Under the pieces are notes generated by a model, which saw only the letters and a list, made by a program, of their open reading frames with translations, was not told where the DNA came from and ran no database searches. The translations under genes were made by a program, and so were the position numbers. Below, in pieces: positions 24,719 through 33,127 of a DNA stretch of 64,000 nucleotides. The DNA is from Flaviflagellibacter sp963786225 (GTDB lineage Bacteria; Pseudomonadota; Alphaproteobacteria; Rhizobiales; Methylopilaceae), in contig CAWAYQ010000010.1 of NCBI GenBank assembly GCA_963786225.1, positions 62,001 to 126,000 of the forward strand, read 5' to 3'. The number at the start of each line of letters is the position of its first letter. Position 1 is the first letter of the stretch.

Positions 24719-27700
24719 ATGCGTCAACCTCCGCCCTTTGCTCTTTTTGCGGAGCCTGGTGCCAACGGCGAATTGCGGCGGCGCATCACCCAAGCCTACC
24801 GGGAACCTGAGGAGGTCTGCGTACCGCCGCTGATCCGCGATGCGCGGCTGTCCGACGCCGCGGATGCGCGGATTGTCGCCCTGGCCTCGGATCTGATCCG
24901 GAAAATCCGCGCCAAAGGCTCGGGCCAGGTGGCGGCGCTGATGCAGGAATATCCGCTCTCCAGCGAGGAGGGCGTTGCCCTGATGTGCCTCGCCGAGGCG
25001 CTGCTGCGCATTCCCGACGCCGCGAACCGGAATGCGCTGATCCGGGACAAGATCGTCGAAGGCGATTGGAGCGCGCATCTCGGCCACGACACGCCGCTGT
25101 TCGTGAACGCGGCGACATGGGGCCTTGTGCTTACGGGGAAGGTGCTCGGAAAACCCGACGAACATATTCTGAACGCGGCGCTCGACGGCGCGATCCGGAA
25201 TCTCGGCGAGCCCGCGATCCGCGCCGCCGTGGATTTCGCGATGCGGCGGATGGGTGCGCAGTTCGTGCGCGGGCAGACGATCGAGGAGGCCCTGCGCAAC
25301 AGCCGTTCCCTGGAGGAGCGCGGCTTTCGGTATTCCTATGACATGCTGGGCGAGGCGGCGATGACGGCGGCCGACGCCGAACGCTATTACAACGATTATC
25401 TCCAGGCCATTCATGCCATCGGCCGTGCCACGAGAGGCGACGGGCCGATCGAGCGCAATGGAATTTCGATCAAGCTCTCGGCGCTTCATCCCCGCTACAG
25501 CCGTGCCCAGAAGGGGCGGGTGATGGCGGAGCTTCTACCGCGCCTGACAGAGCTCGCGCTTGTTGCGCGCGGATACGATATCGGCCTGAACATTGATGCC
25601 GAGGAGGCCGACCGCCTCGATTTGTCTCTCGATCTTCTGGAGGTGCTGTGCCTGGAACCGCGCCTGGCCGGCTGGGACGGCCTTGGATTCGTGGTGCAGG
25701 CCTACAGCAAGAGATGCCCGGCGGTGATCGACTGGCTCGTGGATCTTGGCCGCCGGACCAATCATCGCCTGATGGTGCGGCTCGTGAAGGGCGCCTATTG
25801 GGATACCGAGATCAAACGCGCGCAGGTCGACGGGCTCTCGGGATTTCCGGTCTATACGCGCAAGGCCTACACCGATATCGCCTATGCGGTCTGTGCGCGG
25901 AAGCTGCTGGCGGCGCCCGACGCCGTCTTCCCCCAGTTCGCAACGCATAATGCACGGACATTGGCCACGGTCTTCGACCTGGCCGGTCCGGATTACCATC
26001 CGAGTCAGTACGAATTTCAATGCCTGCACGGGATGGGCGAACCGCTCTACGACGAAGTCGTCGGACCGCATGGGCTTGATCGCCCATGCCGCATCTACGC
26101 GCCGGTCGGCACGCATGAAACATTGCTGGCCTACCTCGTGCGCAGGCTGCTCGAGAACGGCGCCAATTCCTCCTTCGTGAATCGCATCGCCGACGAGGAC
26201 GTGCCGATCGAGGAACTCGCGCAGGATCCCGTCAGGAGCATTGCGGCCCTGGAGCCGGCAGGCGCACCGAACGCGCACATCAGGCTTCCGGCCGATCTCT
26301 TTGCGCCGTCGCGCAGAAACTCGTCCGGATACGATCTTTCCGACGAGATCACGCTTTCGGAATTCTCCGCGACGTTCCGCGACCTCGGAAAACAGCAGGA
26401 GTTCACGGCGGGGTCGATCGTCGGCGGACGGGAGCTGGGCGGTGTGGCACGATCCATCATCAATCCCGCCGACCATGCCGATCGTATCGGTGCGGTTCTG
26501 GAGCCCGACGCGCAGGCCGTGGAAGACGCCCTGCGCGCCGCGACGGAGGGGCGCGCGCGCTGGGCCTCTGTGCCGGCGCAAGCCCGCGCGTCCGTTCTCA
26601 CGCGCGCCGCGGACCTTCTGGAAGATCGCAGCGCTCTCCTGATGGCGCTGATGGTGCGCGAGGCCGGAAAAAGCGTCCCGAACGCGATCTCCGAAATTCG
26701 CGAGGCGGTGGACTTCCTGCGCTATTACGCGCTCGAGGCCGGCAGGCTTTCCGCCGCATCGCCGCTCGGGACGGTGGCATGCATCAGCCCCTGGAATTTC
26801 CCGCTCTCGATCTTCGTCGGACAGGTCGCGGCGGCGCTCGCCGTGGGCAATGCGGTGATCGCCAAGCCCGCGGAAGAGACGCCGCTTATCGCGGTCATGG
26901 CCGTGCGCATCCTGCTCGAAGCCGGCGTCGAGGATGATGCCCTGCACGTCCTGCCGGGCGACGGCAAAATAGGCGCGGCGCTCGTCGGCGACAGCCGCGT
27001 GCATGGCGTCATGTTCACCGGCTCGACGGATGTGGCGCGTTCGATCGCGCGGACCTTGTCGCGCCGGCTCACACCGGCCGGGCATCCTGTGCCTTTGATT
27101 GCCGAGACCGGTGGGCAGAATGCGATGATCGTGGATTCTTCGGCTCTTGCCGAACAGGTCGTCGCGGACGTGCTGTCGTCGGCGTTCGACAGCGCGGGGC
27201 AGCGATGCTCGGCGCTGCGCATTCTCTGCCTGCAGGAGGAGATCGCCGACCGGACACTGGACATGCTGAAAGGCGCGATGGCGGAGCTTGAGGTCGGCAA
27301 TCCCGACCGGCTTGCGACCGATGTCGGACCCGTCATCACCGCTGAAGCGCAGCAGGCCATCGAGCAGCACATTGCCGAAATGAGCGCCAGGGGGTGCAGG
27401 ATTTTCCGCGTCGATCCCGGAGAGGGCACGGGGACATTTGTCGCCCCGACCCTGATCGAGATTTCCGACATCGCCCAGGTGGAGAAGGAGGTGTTCGGCC
27501 CCGTGCTCCATGTGATGCGCTACCGCCTTGCCGAGATCGACCGTCTCATCGCGGATATCGATGCTACGGGATACGGCCTGACCTTCGGTCTGCATACGCG
27601 TATGGACACAACCGTCGAGCACGTCACCGCCCGGATCGGGGCGGGCAATATATACGTCAACCGCAACACGATCGGCGCCGTTGTCGGCGTGCAGCCGTTC

Positions 27701-28375
27701 GGCGGGCATGGTCTATCGGGGACGGGACCGAAGGCGGGCGGGCCGCTCTATCTGCGCCGCCTCGTGACCTCGCCGCCTACGGGAGCCTTGGCCGCACCCT
27801 ATGCGACAGCCCTGTCGAAAGACTACCGGAACTGGCTGCGCGGAGGGGGCTATGGGGTCGAGGAAAAAGCGGTGGCGGGCTTTGCCGAAGCCGATCCTGT
27901 CGGCCTCAGCCTCGAACTGCCCGGGCCGGTAGGGGAGCAGAATGTGTATTCCATTCATCCGCGCGGCGCGGTCCTGCTTCGGCCGCACACGCCGCTCGGC
28001 CTGCGCATCCAGCTCGGCGCCGTCATCGCGACGGGGAACGACCCGGTGGTGCTCGTTGCGCGCGGTGCATCGGACCTGGCTGCCGCGATGGCGGAAATTC
28101 CCGCCCGCTTTCTCGGGGCGGGCCGGGTGGTGGAGACTATGCCCGACGTCGCCCCCTCGGCGGCACTCGTCGAAATCGGGGAGGGCGGTTCATCCGCCGC
28201 GCTGTCCGAAATCGCCGCTCTCGACGGGCCGGTCGCCGTCGTACAGACAGCGAGCGAAAAGGGGCTGGCGAACGGTTCGGAGACCTATCGGCTCGAATGG
28301 CTGGTCAGGGAAGTCTCGACGAGCATCAACACCGCCGCCGCGGGCGGCAACGCGGATTTGATGGCAGTGGCTTAA
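24719..28375 (+). CDS. putA: Bifunctional proline dehydrogenase / P5C dehydrogenase
   Basis: 1218 residues oxidising proline to glutamate: an FAD-dependent proline dehydrogenase barrel (about 160-450; LNIDAEEADRLDLSLDLLE, RLVKGAYWDTEIKRAQVDG, FATHNARTLATV), then NAD-dependent glutamate-semialdehyde dehydrogenase (about 530-990; ISPWNFPLSIFVGQ, AETGGQNAMIVDSS, catalytic Cys830 in AGQRCSALRI). An ALDH-like C-terminal domain follows. The N-terminus (MRQPPPFALFAEPG) shows no ribbon-helix-helix region, so it is the type that does not repress its own gene. ATG 24719 gives the normal length. The expected divergent activator is only a remnant, so control of this gene may have changed. Confidence 0.97.
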   Translation: MRQPPPFALFAEPGANGELRRRITQAYREPEEVCVPPLIRDARLSDAADARIVALASDLIRKIRAKGSGQVAALMQEYPLSSEEGVALMCLAEALLRIPDAANRNALIRDKIVEGDWSAHLGHDTPLFVNAATWGLVLTGKVLGKPDEHILNAALDGAIRNLGEPAIRAAVDFAMRRMGAQFVRGQTIEEALRNSRSLEERGFRYSYDMLGEAAMTAADAERYYNDYLQAIHAIGRATRGDGPIERNGISIKLSALHPRYSRAQKGRVMAELLPRLTELALVARGYDIGLNIDAEEADRLDLSLDLLEVLCLEPRLAGWDGLGFVVQAYSKRCPAVIDWLVDLGRRTNHRLMVRLVKGAYWDTEIKRAQVDGLSGFPVYTRKAYTDIAYAVCARKLLAAPDAVFPQFATHNARTLATVFDLAGPDYHPSQYEFQCLHGMGEPLYDEVVGPHGLDRPCRIYAPVGTHETLLAYLVRRLLENGANSSFVNRIADEDVPIEELAQDPVRSIAALEPAGAPNAHIRLPADLFAPSRRNSSGYDLSDEITLSEFSATFRDLGKQQEFTAGSIVGGRELGGVARSIINPADHADRIGAVLEPDAQAVEDALRAATEGRARWASVPAQARASVLTRAADLLEDRSALLMALMVREAGKSVPNAISEIREAVDFLRYYALEAGRLSAASPLGTVACISPWNFPLSIFVGQVAAALAVGNAVIAKPAEETPLIAVMAVRILLEAGVEDDALHVLPGDGKIGAALVGDSRVHGVMFTGSTDVARSIARTLSRRLTPAGHPVPLIAETGGQNAMIVDSSALAEQVVADVLSSAFDSAGQRCSALRILCLQEEIADRTLDMLKGAMAELEVGNPDRLATDVGPVITAEAQQAIEQHIAEMSARGCRIFRVDPGEGTGTFVAPTLIEISDIAQVEKEVFGPVLHVMRYRLAEIDRLIADIDATGYGLTFGLHTRMDTTVEHVTARIGAGNIYVNRNTIGAVVGVQPFGGHGLSGTGPKAGGPLYLRRLVTSPPTGALAAPYATALSKDYRNWLRGGGYGVEEKAVAGFAEADPVGLSLELPGPVGEQNVYSIHPRGAVLLRPHTPLGLRIQLGAVIATGNDPVVLVARGASDLAAAMAEIPARFLGAGRVVETMPDVAPSAALVEIGEGGSSAALSEIAALDGPVAVVQTASEKGLANGSETYRLEWLVREVSTSINTAAAGGNADLMAVA

Positions 28376-28386
28376 GCCGGGCTCGA

Positions 28387-28412
28387 GGAACCAACGGGCT
28401 TTCCGCCCCGTT
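28387..28412 (+). promoter_or_regulatory. EcfG-type general stress promoter before csbD (GGAAC-N17-CGTT)
   Basis: GGAAC (28387-28391), 17 bases and CGTT (28409-28412) match the alphaproteobacterial EcfG/SigT consensus exactly, 48 bases before the CsbD start. CsbD-family genes are common members of the general stress regulon. The same bases form an imperfect hairpin (AACGGG/CCCGTT) just after putA, so the element may also act as its terminator. Confidence 0.6.
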
Positions 28413-28459
28413 CCTAAGTCAGGGTCAGCCAGTCCGGCCGACCGACAAGGATCAAAATT

Positions 28460-28654
28460 ATGAGCGGGACGACAGACAAGATCAAAGGCGTAGCCAATGA
28501 GGCCGCCGGCAATGCGAAGCAGGTCGCGGGCAAGGCGATCGACAATAAAGAGATGCAGGTCAAGGGCAAGGCGCAGGAGCTGAAGGGCGAGGGCCAGCAG
28601 GCCGTGGGCGATGCCAAGAACACGCTCAAGGACGCCGCCAACAAAAATCTCTGA
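28460..28654 (+). CDS. CsbD family stress protein
   Basis: A 64-residue, highly charged and probably disordered protein with the CsbD pattern: MSGTTDKIKGVANEAAGNAK followed by QVAGKAIDNKEMQVKGKAQE and a QQAVGDAKNTLKDA tail. These cytoplasmic proteins accumulate in stress and stationary phase; their molecular action is not known. A consensus EcfG promoter lies upstream and a perfect hairpin terminator follows, so it is a single-gene unit. Confidence 0.93.
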   Translation: MSGTTDKIKGVANEAAGNAKQVAGKAIDNKEMQVKGKAQELKGEGQQAVGDAKNTLKDAANKNL

Positions 28655-28661
28655 GCGGTAT

Positions 28662-28684
28662 CCCGGCCGGTGCGACCGGCCGGG
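28662..28684. terminator. Hairpin terminator between csbD and the TctB gene
   Basis: CCCGGCCGGT (28662-28671), loop GCG, ACCGGCCGGG (28675-28684): a perfect 10-bp stem followed by TTGGCTTT. It lies between convergent genes and could serve both. Confidence 0.75.
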
Positions 28685-28710
28685 TTGGCTTTCCAAAGCA
28701 CACGTAAATA

Positions 28711-29200
28711 CTATTCGAACAGGACGCCAAGAGGCAGAAACTGTCCGAACCCGTGGGTGAAGAGGAAATACGCCGCGCCGGGCATGACGATCGCAATCAG
28801 CGCGTTTCTCTTCCAATTCGCACGCCCGTCCTGCAACAGAGCGACCAGCGCGATGAGATAAATACCCGCGACCCAGTATCCGAGCAGGGTCATCGCAAAA
28901 CCGGATATCGCAACGCCACCGGCAACCGCCCAGCCGAGCCACCCCGATGGTGTCTCGTCATCGAGATCCTCCGTAGCGGCCTGGTCCGCGCGCTTGACGG
29001 CGGCGGGCGCCTCGCGTCCTTCGAGCCAGAGCAGGACACCGACAAGCCAGCGCCGCGACGACGAGGCAGGCCGGCCACACCTTGGCGCTCACCTGCTGAA
29101 ACGCGAGAGGATCCGGAAGCAGGTACGTGCCGATGCCGACGGCAATCGCGCCGGACAGAAATACAGCGGCAAAGATACGGTCAACGGACGGTGTGCTCAT
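28711..29200 (-). pseudogene. TTT small permease subunit (TctB family), locus 2, frameshifted
   Basis: The start ATG at 29200 overlaps the TctA stop (ATGA). The first frame gives MSTPSVDRIFAAVFLSGAIA through WPACLVVAALA. Then one extra base near 29045-29052 moves the reading to LVGVLLWLEGREAPA, GWLGWAVAGGVAISGFAMTL and a hydrophobic end (YWVAGIYLIALVALLQDG). Corrected length is 162 residues with four helices, normal for TctB. The second half is well preserved, so this is either a very recent mutation or a sequencing insertion. If real, locus 2 lacks a working small subunit. Confidence 0.82.
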
Positions 29201-30714
29201 CGCGGCGATCCTTCGGCGAGAACGGGAGGCGCGGCGGCTCGCGCCCGGCGCCGCATCATTACGAGTTTGAAGATGATGAAGGCTGCCGCGCATCCGAGAA
29301 TCGTTCCGGATATCGGCCGGTTCACGAAAATCATCGGGTCGCCGAGCGAAAGCGCCAGTGAGCGGCGGAACGATGATTCCAGAATATCGCCGAGCACCAT
29401 CCCCATCAGGATCGGCGCGATCGGATAGTCGATGCGGCGCAGGACGTAGCCCAGAACGCCGAAGCCCGCGAGAATGAGGAGGTCGGTCGGGTCTCCGCGA
29501 ATGGAAAACACGCTCGTAAATACGAAGAGAACGATCAGGCCGTTGAGCACGGTCGAGGGAAGGTCGAGCAGCTTCGCAAACAGCGGAACCAGCGGGAAGT
29601 TCAGGATCAGCAGCATGACGTTGCCGACATACATGCTGGCGATGATCGCCCAGACGAGCTCGGGATTGTTCTGAAGCAGAAGCGGGCCCGGCTGAAGGCC
29701 GAACATCAGGAACGCCCCCAGAAGAATGGCGGTCGTCGCGCTGCCTGGAATGCCGAGCGTGATGACCGGGAGGAGGGACCCCTGGGCGGCCGCGTTGTTG
29801 GCCGATTCCGGACCGGCCAATCCTTCGATGGCACCCTTCCCAAACTCGTCCGGATGCTTCGACACGGCCTTTTCAACGCCGTAGGAGAGGAACGTCGCGG
29901 CGATGCTGCCCATGCCGGGCATCGTGCCGATAGAGAAGCCCAGCGCCGATCCGCGCAACGAGGCCGGAATTATCCGCTTCAGATCCGGCCAGCTCATCCA
30001 GCTTCCGGTCGCGATGGGGATGCGCTTCGTCTCGCCTGTGCGGCTCCGGTTGATCTGGAACATGACTTCGGAGATCGCGAAAAGTCCGCTGGCGGCAATG
30101 ATGAAGGGAACGCCGTCCATAAGCGTCGTGCTGCCGAGTGTGAAACGGGCGAACGAGCTTTGCGAGTCGAGGCCGATCGTCGCCAGGAAGAGCCCGATCA
30201 GCAATGTGGCGAGGCCCTTCAACGGAGACTGGTGGGAAAGGGATACCGTGAGGATGAGCGCGAAAGCGGCGACCGCGAAAAACTCCGGCGGGCCGAGCTT
30301 CACCGCGAGGGTCGCCAGCGGCGCGGTCAGCAGCATGAGGGCGATGGTGGAGAGCGTGCCGGCGATGAACGAGCCTACCGCCGCCGTTGCCAGCGCCAGC
30401 CGCGCCTTTCCCCGGCGCGCCATCGCATAGCCTTCGAGGCAACTGACGACGCTTCCGCCTTCGCCGGGTGTCCGCAGAAGAATGGCGCTCGTCGAGCCGC
30501 CATATTCCGAGCCGTAGTAAATACCGGCGAGCATTATGAGCGCGCTGGTCGGCTGCATGCCGTAAGTGAGGGGCAGCAGCATGGCGATGCCCGATACGCT
30601 TCCGATGCCGGGAAGCACGCCGATCACGGTGCCGTAGACAACGCCGATCAGGCAGAACATCAGGTTTTCGGGGGTGAGCGCCGTCGACAGGCCCTGAAGG
30701 TAAAGATCAAACAT
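29197..30714 (-). CDS. TTT large permease subunit (TctA family), locus 2
   Basis: 505 residues with the TctA signatures VLPGIGSVSGIAMLLPLT, YYGSEYGGSTSAILLRTPGE, SIGTMPGMGSIAATFLSYG, and HPDEFGKGAIEGLAGPESAN. Ten or more helices span both halves. It works with the upstream binding protein and the downstream TctB. Gene order here is SBP-TctA-TctB, unlike loci 1 and 3 (SBP-TctB-TctA), so the three loci are not recent copies of one another. A 12-bp hairpin separates it from the binding-protein gene. Confidence 0.95.
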   Translation of the reverse strand: MFDLYLQGLSTALTPENLMFCLIGVVYGTVIGVLPGIGSVSGIAMLLPLTYGMQPTSALIMLAGIYYGSEYGGSTSAILLRTPGEGGSVVSCLEGYAMARRGKARLALATAAVGSFIAGTLSTIALMLLTAPLATLAVKLGPPEFFAVAAFALILTVSLSHQSPLKGLATLLIGLFLATIGLDSQSSFARFTLGSTTLMDGVPFIIAASGLFAISEVMFQINRSRTGETKRIPIATGSWMSWPDLKRIIPASLRGSALGFSIGTMPGMGSIAATFLSYGVEKAVSKHPDEFGKGAIEGLAGPESANNAAAQGSLLPVITLGIPGSATTAILLGAFLMFGLQPGPLLLQNNPELVWAIIASMYVGNVMLLILNFPLVPLFAKLLDLPSTVLNGLIVLFVFTSVFSIRGDPTDLLILAGFGVLGYVLRRIDYPIAPILMGMVLGDILESSFRRSLALSLGDPMIFVNRPISGTILGCAAAFIIFKLVMMRRRARAAAPPVLAEGSPR

Positions 30715-30737
30715 GCCGCATCCTCGAGATCGAGATG

Positions 30738-30773
30738 TACGGGGCGCCGTGTGATGAACGCCGGCGCCCCGTA
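30738..30773 (-). other. Intercistronic stem-loop after the locus 2 binding-protein gene
   Basis: TACGGGGCGCCG (30738-30749) pairs with CGGCGCCCCGTA (30762-30773) around a 12-base loop, between the SBP and TctA genes and without a T run. Such hairpins often stabilise the 3' end of binding-protein mRNA so that it is made in excess over the permease. Confidence 0.6.
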
Positions 30774-30785
30774 TTCCGGTGGATA

Positions 30786-31754
30786 TCAGCGCTTGGCGAC
30801 GCCGAGCGTCCGGGCGATATCGAGGATCTGATTTTGGGTGCTATCCAGGTATGTATCAAATCCCTCGATCAGGAATTCGTCACCCCAGCGATTGCGCTCG
30901 AGGGTGTCCTTCCAGGTCTTGGTCTTGACCATTTCCTGCAGCTTGCCGCGCCAGTAGGCGACGGCTTCCGGAGGCATGTTGGGTCCGCCCAAAGCGTAAC
31001 GGAAATTCTGCCATTCGATGTCGATGCCGGATTCCTTGAGCGTCGGGATGTTCGCAAAATCTCCGCTCAGCTTCTTGCCGCTGACCGCAAGGGCACGAAC
31101 CTGGCCGCTCCTGATGAGACCGGCGATGTCGCTCAGCGTGCTGATCTGGGCCTTTGCGCTGCCTTCGAGCAGGATGGCGGAAGCCTCGCCGCCGCCGCTG
31201 AAGGCGACGTAATTGATCTGTGTCGGATCGATGCCGTATTTCGTAAACATCAGCCCGTAGAATATCCGGTCGTCGCTCTGGCCGCCGGTGATCGGGAACG
31301 CTTTCGGGTTCGCCTTCAGCGCATCGAGGAAATCCTTGAGCGTCTTCATCTCCGAGTCAGCCCGGACGGCGACGACATAATAGTCGGAGATCAGGCGCGC
31401 GAGGGGCGTGACATCCTTGTGTGTATATTCCGAACTGCCGGTCGCGTAGCGCATCATGGCGGAAAGCGACTGAAACGAAACCATGTAAGGGTCGTTCGCA
31501 TGGCGCGTAACGACATTCTGCATTCCCGCGGCCGATGACGGAAAATTGGTGACGGGCATAGGGACCTTGACCAGGCCCTCCTGCTGCATCGTCGTCGCGA
31601 CCGCTCGGGTGACGGTGTCGAAACCGCTGCCGGGCGCCGCCTGAGCGATGAAGCTCACCGCGCGCTCCGGATATTCGGCTTGTGCGGACGGCGCAAAAGG
31701 CAGCCCCAACGCCACGGCGCAAAGCGCCAGGCGCGCTGTTCTCATGATGGGCAT
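30786..31754 (-). CDS. TTT periplasmic solute-binding protein (TctC/Bug family), locus 2
   Basis: 322 residues from ATG 31754, which has GGGGAG eight bases upstream. Signal peptide MPIMRTARLALCAVALGLPF ends at AQA. The mature protein begins EYPERAVSFIAQAAPGSGFD, the Bug-family first strand and ligand loop, and later has GGQSDDRIFYGL and RALAVSGKKL. It delivers a carboxylate ligand to TctA/TctB. It is divergent from the CoA-transferase operon at 31906, with an operator-like inverted repeat between, so transporter and catabolic genes are probably co-regulated. The ligand is presumably the acid activated by those CoA-transferases (inference). Confidence 0.92.
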   Translation of the reverse strand: MPIMRTARLALCAVALGLPFAPSAQAEYPERAVSFIAQAAPGSGFDTVTRAVATTMQQEGLVKVPMPVTNFPSSAAGMQNVVTRHANDPYMVSFQSLSAMMRYATGSSEYTHKDVTPLARLISDYYVVAVRADSEMKTLKDFLDALKANPKAFPITGGQSDDRIFYGLMFTKYGIDPTQINYVAFSGGGEASAILLEGSAKAQISTLSDIAGLIRSGQVRALAVSGKKLSGDFANIPTLKESGIDIEWQNFRYALGGPNMPPEAVAYWRGKLQEMVKTKTWKDTLERNRWGDEFLIEGFDTYLDSTQNQILDIARTLGVAKR

Positions 31755-31839
31755 TTCAGATCTCCCCTTGTCGTCTTTTTGGACGCTCCCTCGGTCGTGG
31801 ACGGGAAGCGAAGGGGTCAGACTTCCCGTTGTTCGTAAT

Positions 31840-31863
31840 ATTGTCAATTAAGATGTTGACAAT
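31840..31863. promoter_or_regulatory. Divergent operator, inverted repeat ATTGTCAA-N8-TTGACAAT
   Basis: ATTGTCAA (31840-31847) and TTGACAAT (31856-31863) are perfect inverted repeats with an 8-base spacer. The right half belongs to TGTTGACAATCGTGT (31854-31868), found identically at 57462-57476. On the minus strand TTGTCA (31862-31857) and TATTAC (31840-31835), 16 bases apart, could form the binding-protein promoter, so a bound regulator would block it. The regulator is probably the GntR protein at 36329 (inference). Confidence 0.6.
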
Positions 31864-31905
31864 CGTGTTAGCGAAATGAAGATTGCGCTCGGTTCAGAGG
31901 AGCGG

Positions 31906-33117
31906 ATGTTGAAGCACGAGGTCAGAGCCTTGCCGGAGGCGAAGGAAAGTCTTCCTCTCGCGGGCATCCGCGTCCTGGAGCTTTGCCACACAATCATGGG
32001 ACCGACCTGCGGGTTGGTGCTTGGCGATCTGGGGGCGGATGTCATCAAGGTCGAACCCGCGCCCCAAGGCGATCGAACCCGCGCTCTGCAGGGATTCCAG
32101 GTCGGCACGTTTTCGTACTTCAATCGCAACAAGAAGAGCGTCGGCATAAACCTGAAGACCACTGAAGGCCGTGCGGTGCTGCACCGCATGGTGCAGGACG
32201 TCGATGTCATTACGGAAAACTACGCTCCCGGCGCGGCCGAGCGGATCGGCGTCGGCTATGACGAGCTTTCGGCGATAAACCCGCGACTGATTTATTGCTC
32301 GCTGAAGGGGTATCTGCCCGGGCCGTACGATCAGCGGGGCGCTCTCGACGAAATCGTGCAGTACCAAACGGGTATTGCCTATATGACGGGTATGCCGGGC
32401 AGTCCGCTGCGAGCCGGTGTTTCGATCAACGACATTCTCGGCGGCGTCTTCGGCGCGATGGCGGTCCTGGCTGCGCTGCGGCAACGCGACCAGACCGGAC
32501 GAGGCCAGAAGGTCACCAGTTCGCTCTTCGAGTCCGCCGCGTTCCTGGTTGCGCAGCATATGGCCGGGAAGGCGGTAACGGGGCAGGAGCCGCCGCCGCT
32601 GCCCGTCAAGAAGCGGTCCTGGGCGATCTACGAAACATTCGACGCCAGCGACGGCCGGTTTTTCCTCGGCCTGACCAGCAACAATCACTGGGACGCATTC
32701 TGCCGGGCGATGAAAAGGCCCGACCTCCTGGACGTCGCAGCCTACAAGACGAACGAATTGCGCGTCGAGATGCACGCCGAAATCAGGCCCATCGTCCAGG
32801 ACATCGTCGCCGCGTTCCCGGTCGATGAGTTGATGGATACCCTGGCGCCTCTCGGAATTCCCATCGCGCCCGTGGCCCGGCCGTCCGATCTGTTCGAGGA
32901 CGTGCATCTCAACGGAAGCGGCGGCCTTCTCGACACCGTACTGACGAACGGGGTTCACACGAAGCTGCCGGCGCTTCCCATGCATATCGACGGCGCGCGC
33001 CTCGGGCTTCGTCTCGATCCGCCGCAGTTCGGCGAGCACACACACGAAGTTCTTTCAGGCTTCGGATATTCCGTCGAGGACATCGACGCCATGATCGCAC
33101 GCGACACCCTGCGCTAG
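31906..33117 (+). CDS. CaiB/BaiF family (class III) CoA-transferase, first copy
   Basis: 403 residues from ATG 31906 (AGAGGAG just upstream); ATG 31876 lies almost inside the operator and is less likely. Family features are VLELCHTIMGPTCGLVLGDL, GADVIKVEPAPQGDRTR, NRNKKSVGINLKT and VDVITENYAPGA. SINDILGG carries the presumed catalytic Asp (residue 176) that forms the acyl-aspartyl intermediate. It transfers CoA between carboxylic acids, so it probably activates the imported acid. First gene of a six-gene operon and paralogous to the last gene at 37089, with which it shares many blocks. Confidence 0.93.
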   Translation: MLKHEVRALPEAKESLPLAGIRVLELCHTIMGPTCGLVLGDLGADVIKVEPAPQGDRTRALQGFQVGTFSYFNRNKKSVGINLKTTEGRAVLHRMVQDVDVITENYAPGAAERIGVGYDELSAINPRLIYCSLKGYLPGPYDQRGALDEIVQYQTGIAYMTGMPGSPLRAGVSINDILGGVFGAMAVLAALRQRDQTGRGQKVTSSLFESAAFLVAQHMAGKAVTGQEPPPLPVKKRSWAIYETFDASDGRFFLGLTSNNHWDAFCRAMKRPDLLDVAAYKTNELRVEMHAEIRPIVQDIVAAFPVDELMDTLAPLGIPIAPVARPSDLFEDVHLNGSGGLLDTVLTNGVHTKLPALPMHIDGARLGLRLDPPQFGEHTHEVLSGFGYSVEDIDAMIARDTLR

Positions 33118-33127
33118 GACCACTCAC

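Noticed and set aside
25535..27709. 724-codon open frame antisense to putA
   Set aside because: The plus strand encodes a complete PutA with all catalytic motifs. The antisense frame is a high-GC shadow with Arg/His/Asp-rich low-complexity sequence and no ribosome binding site.
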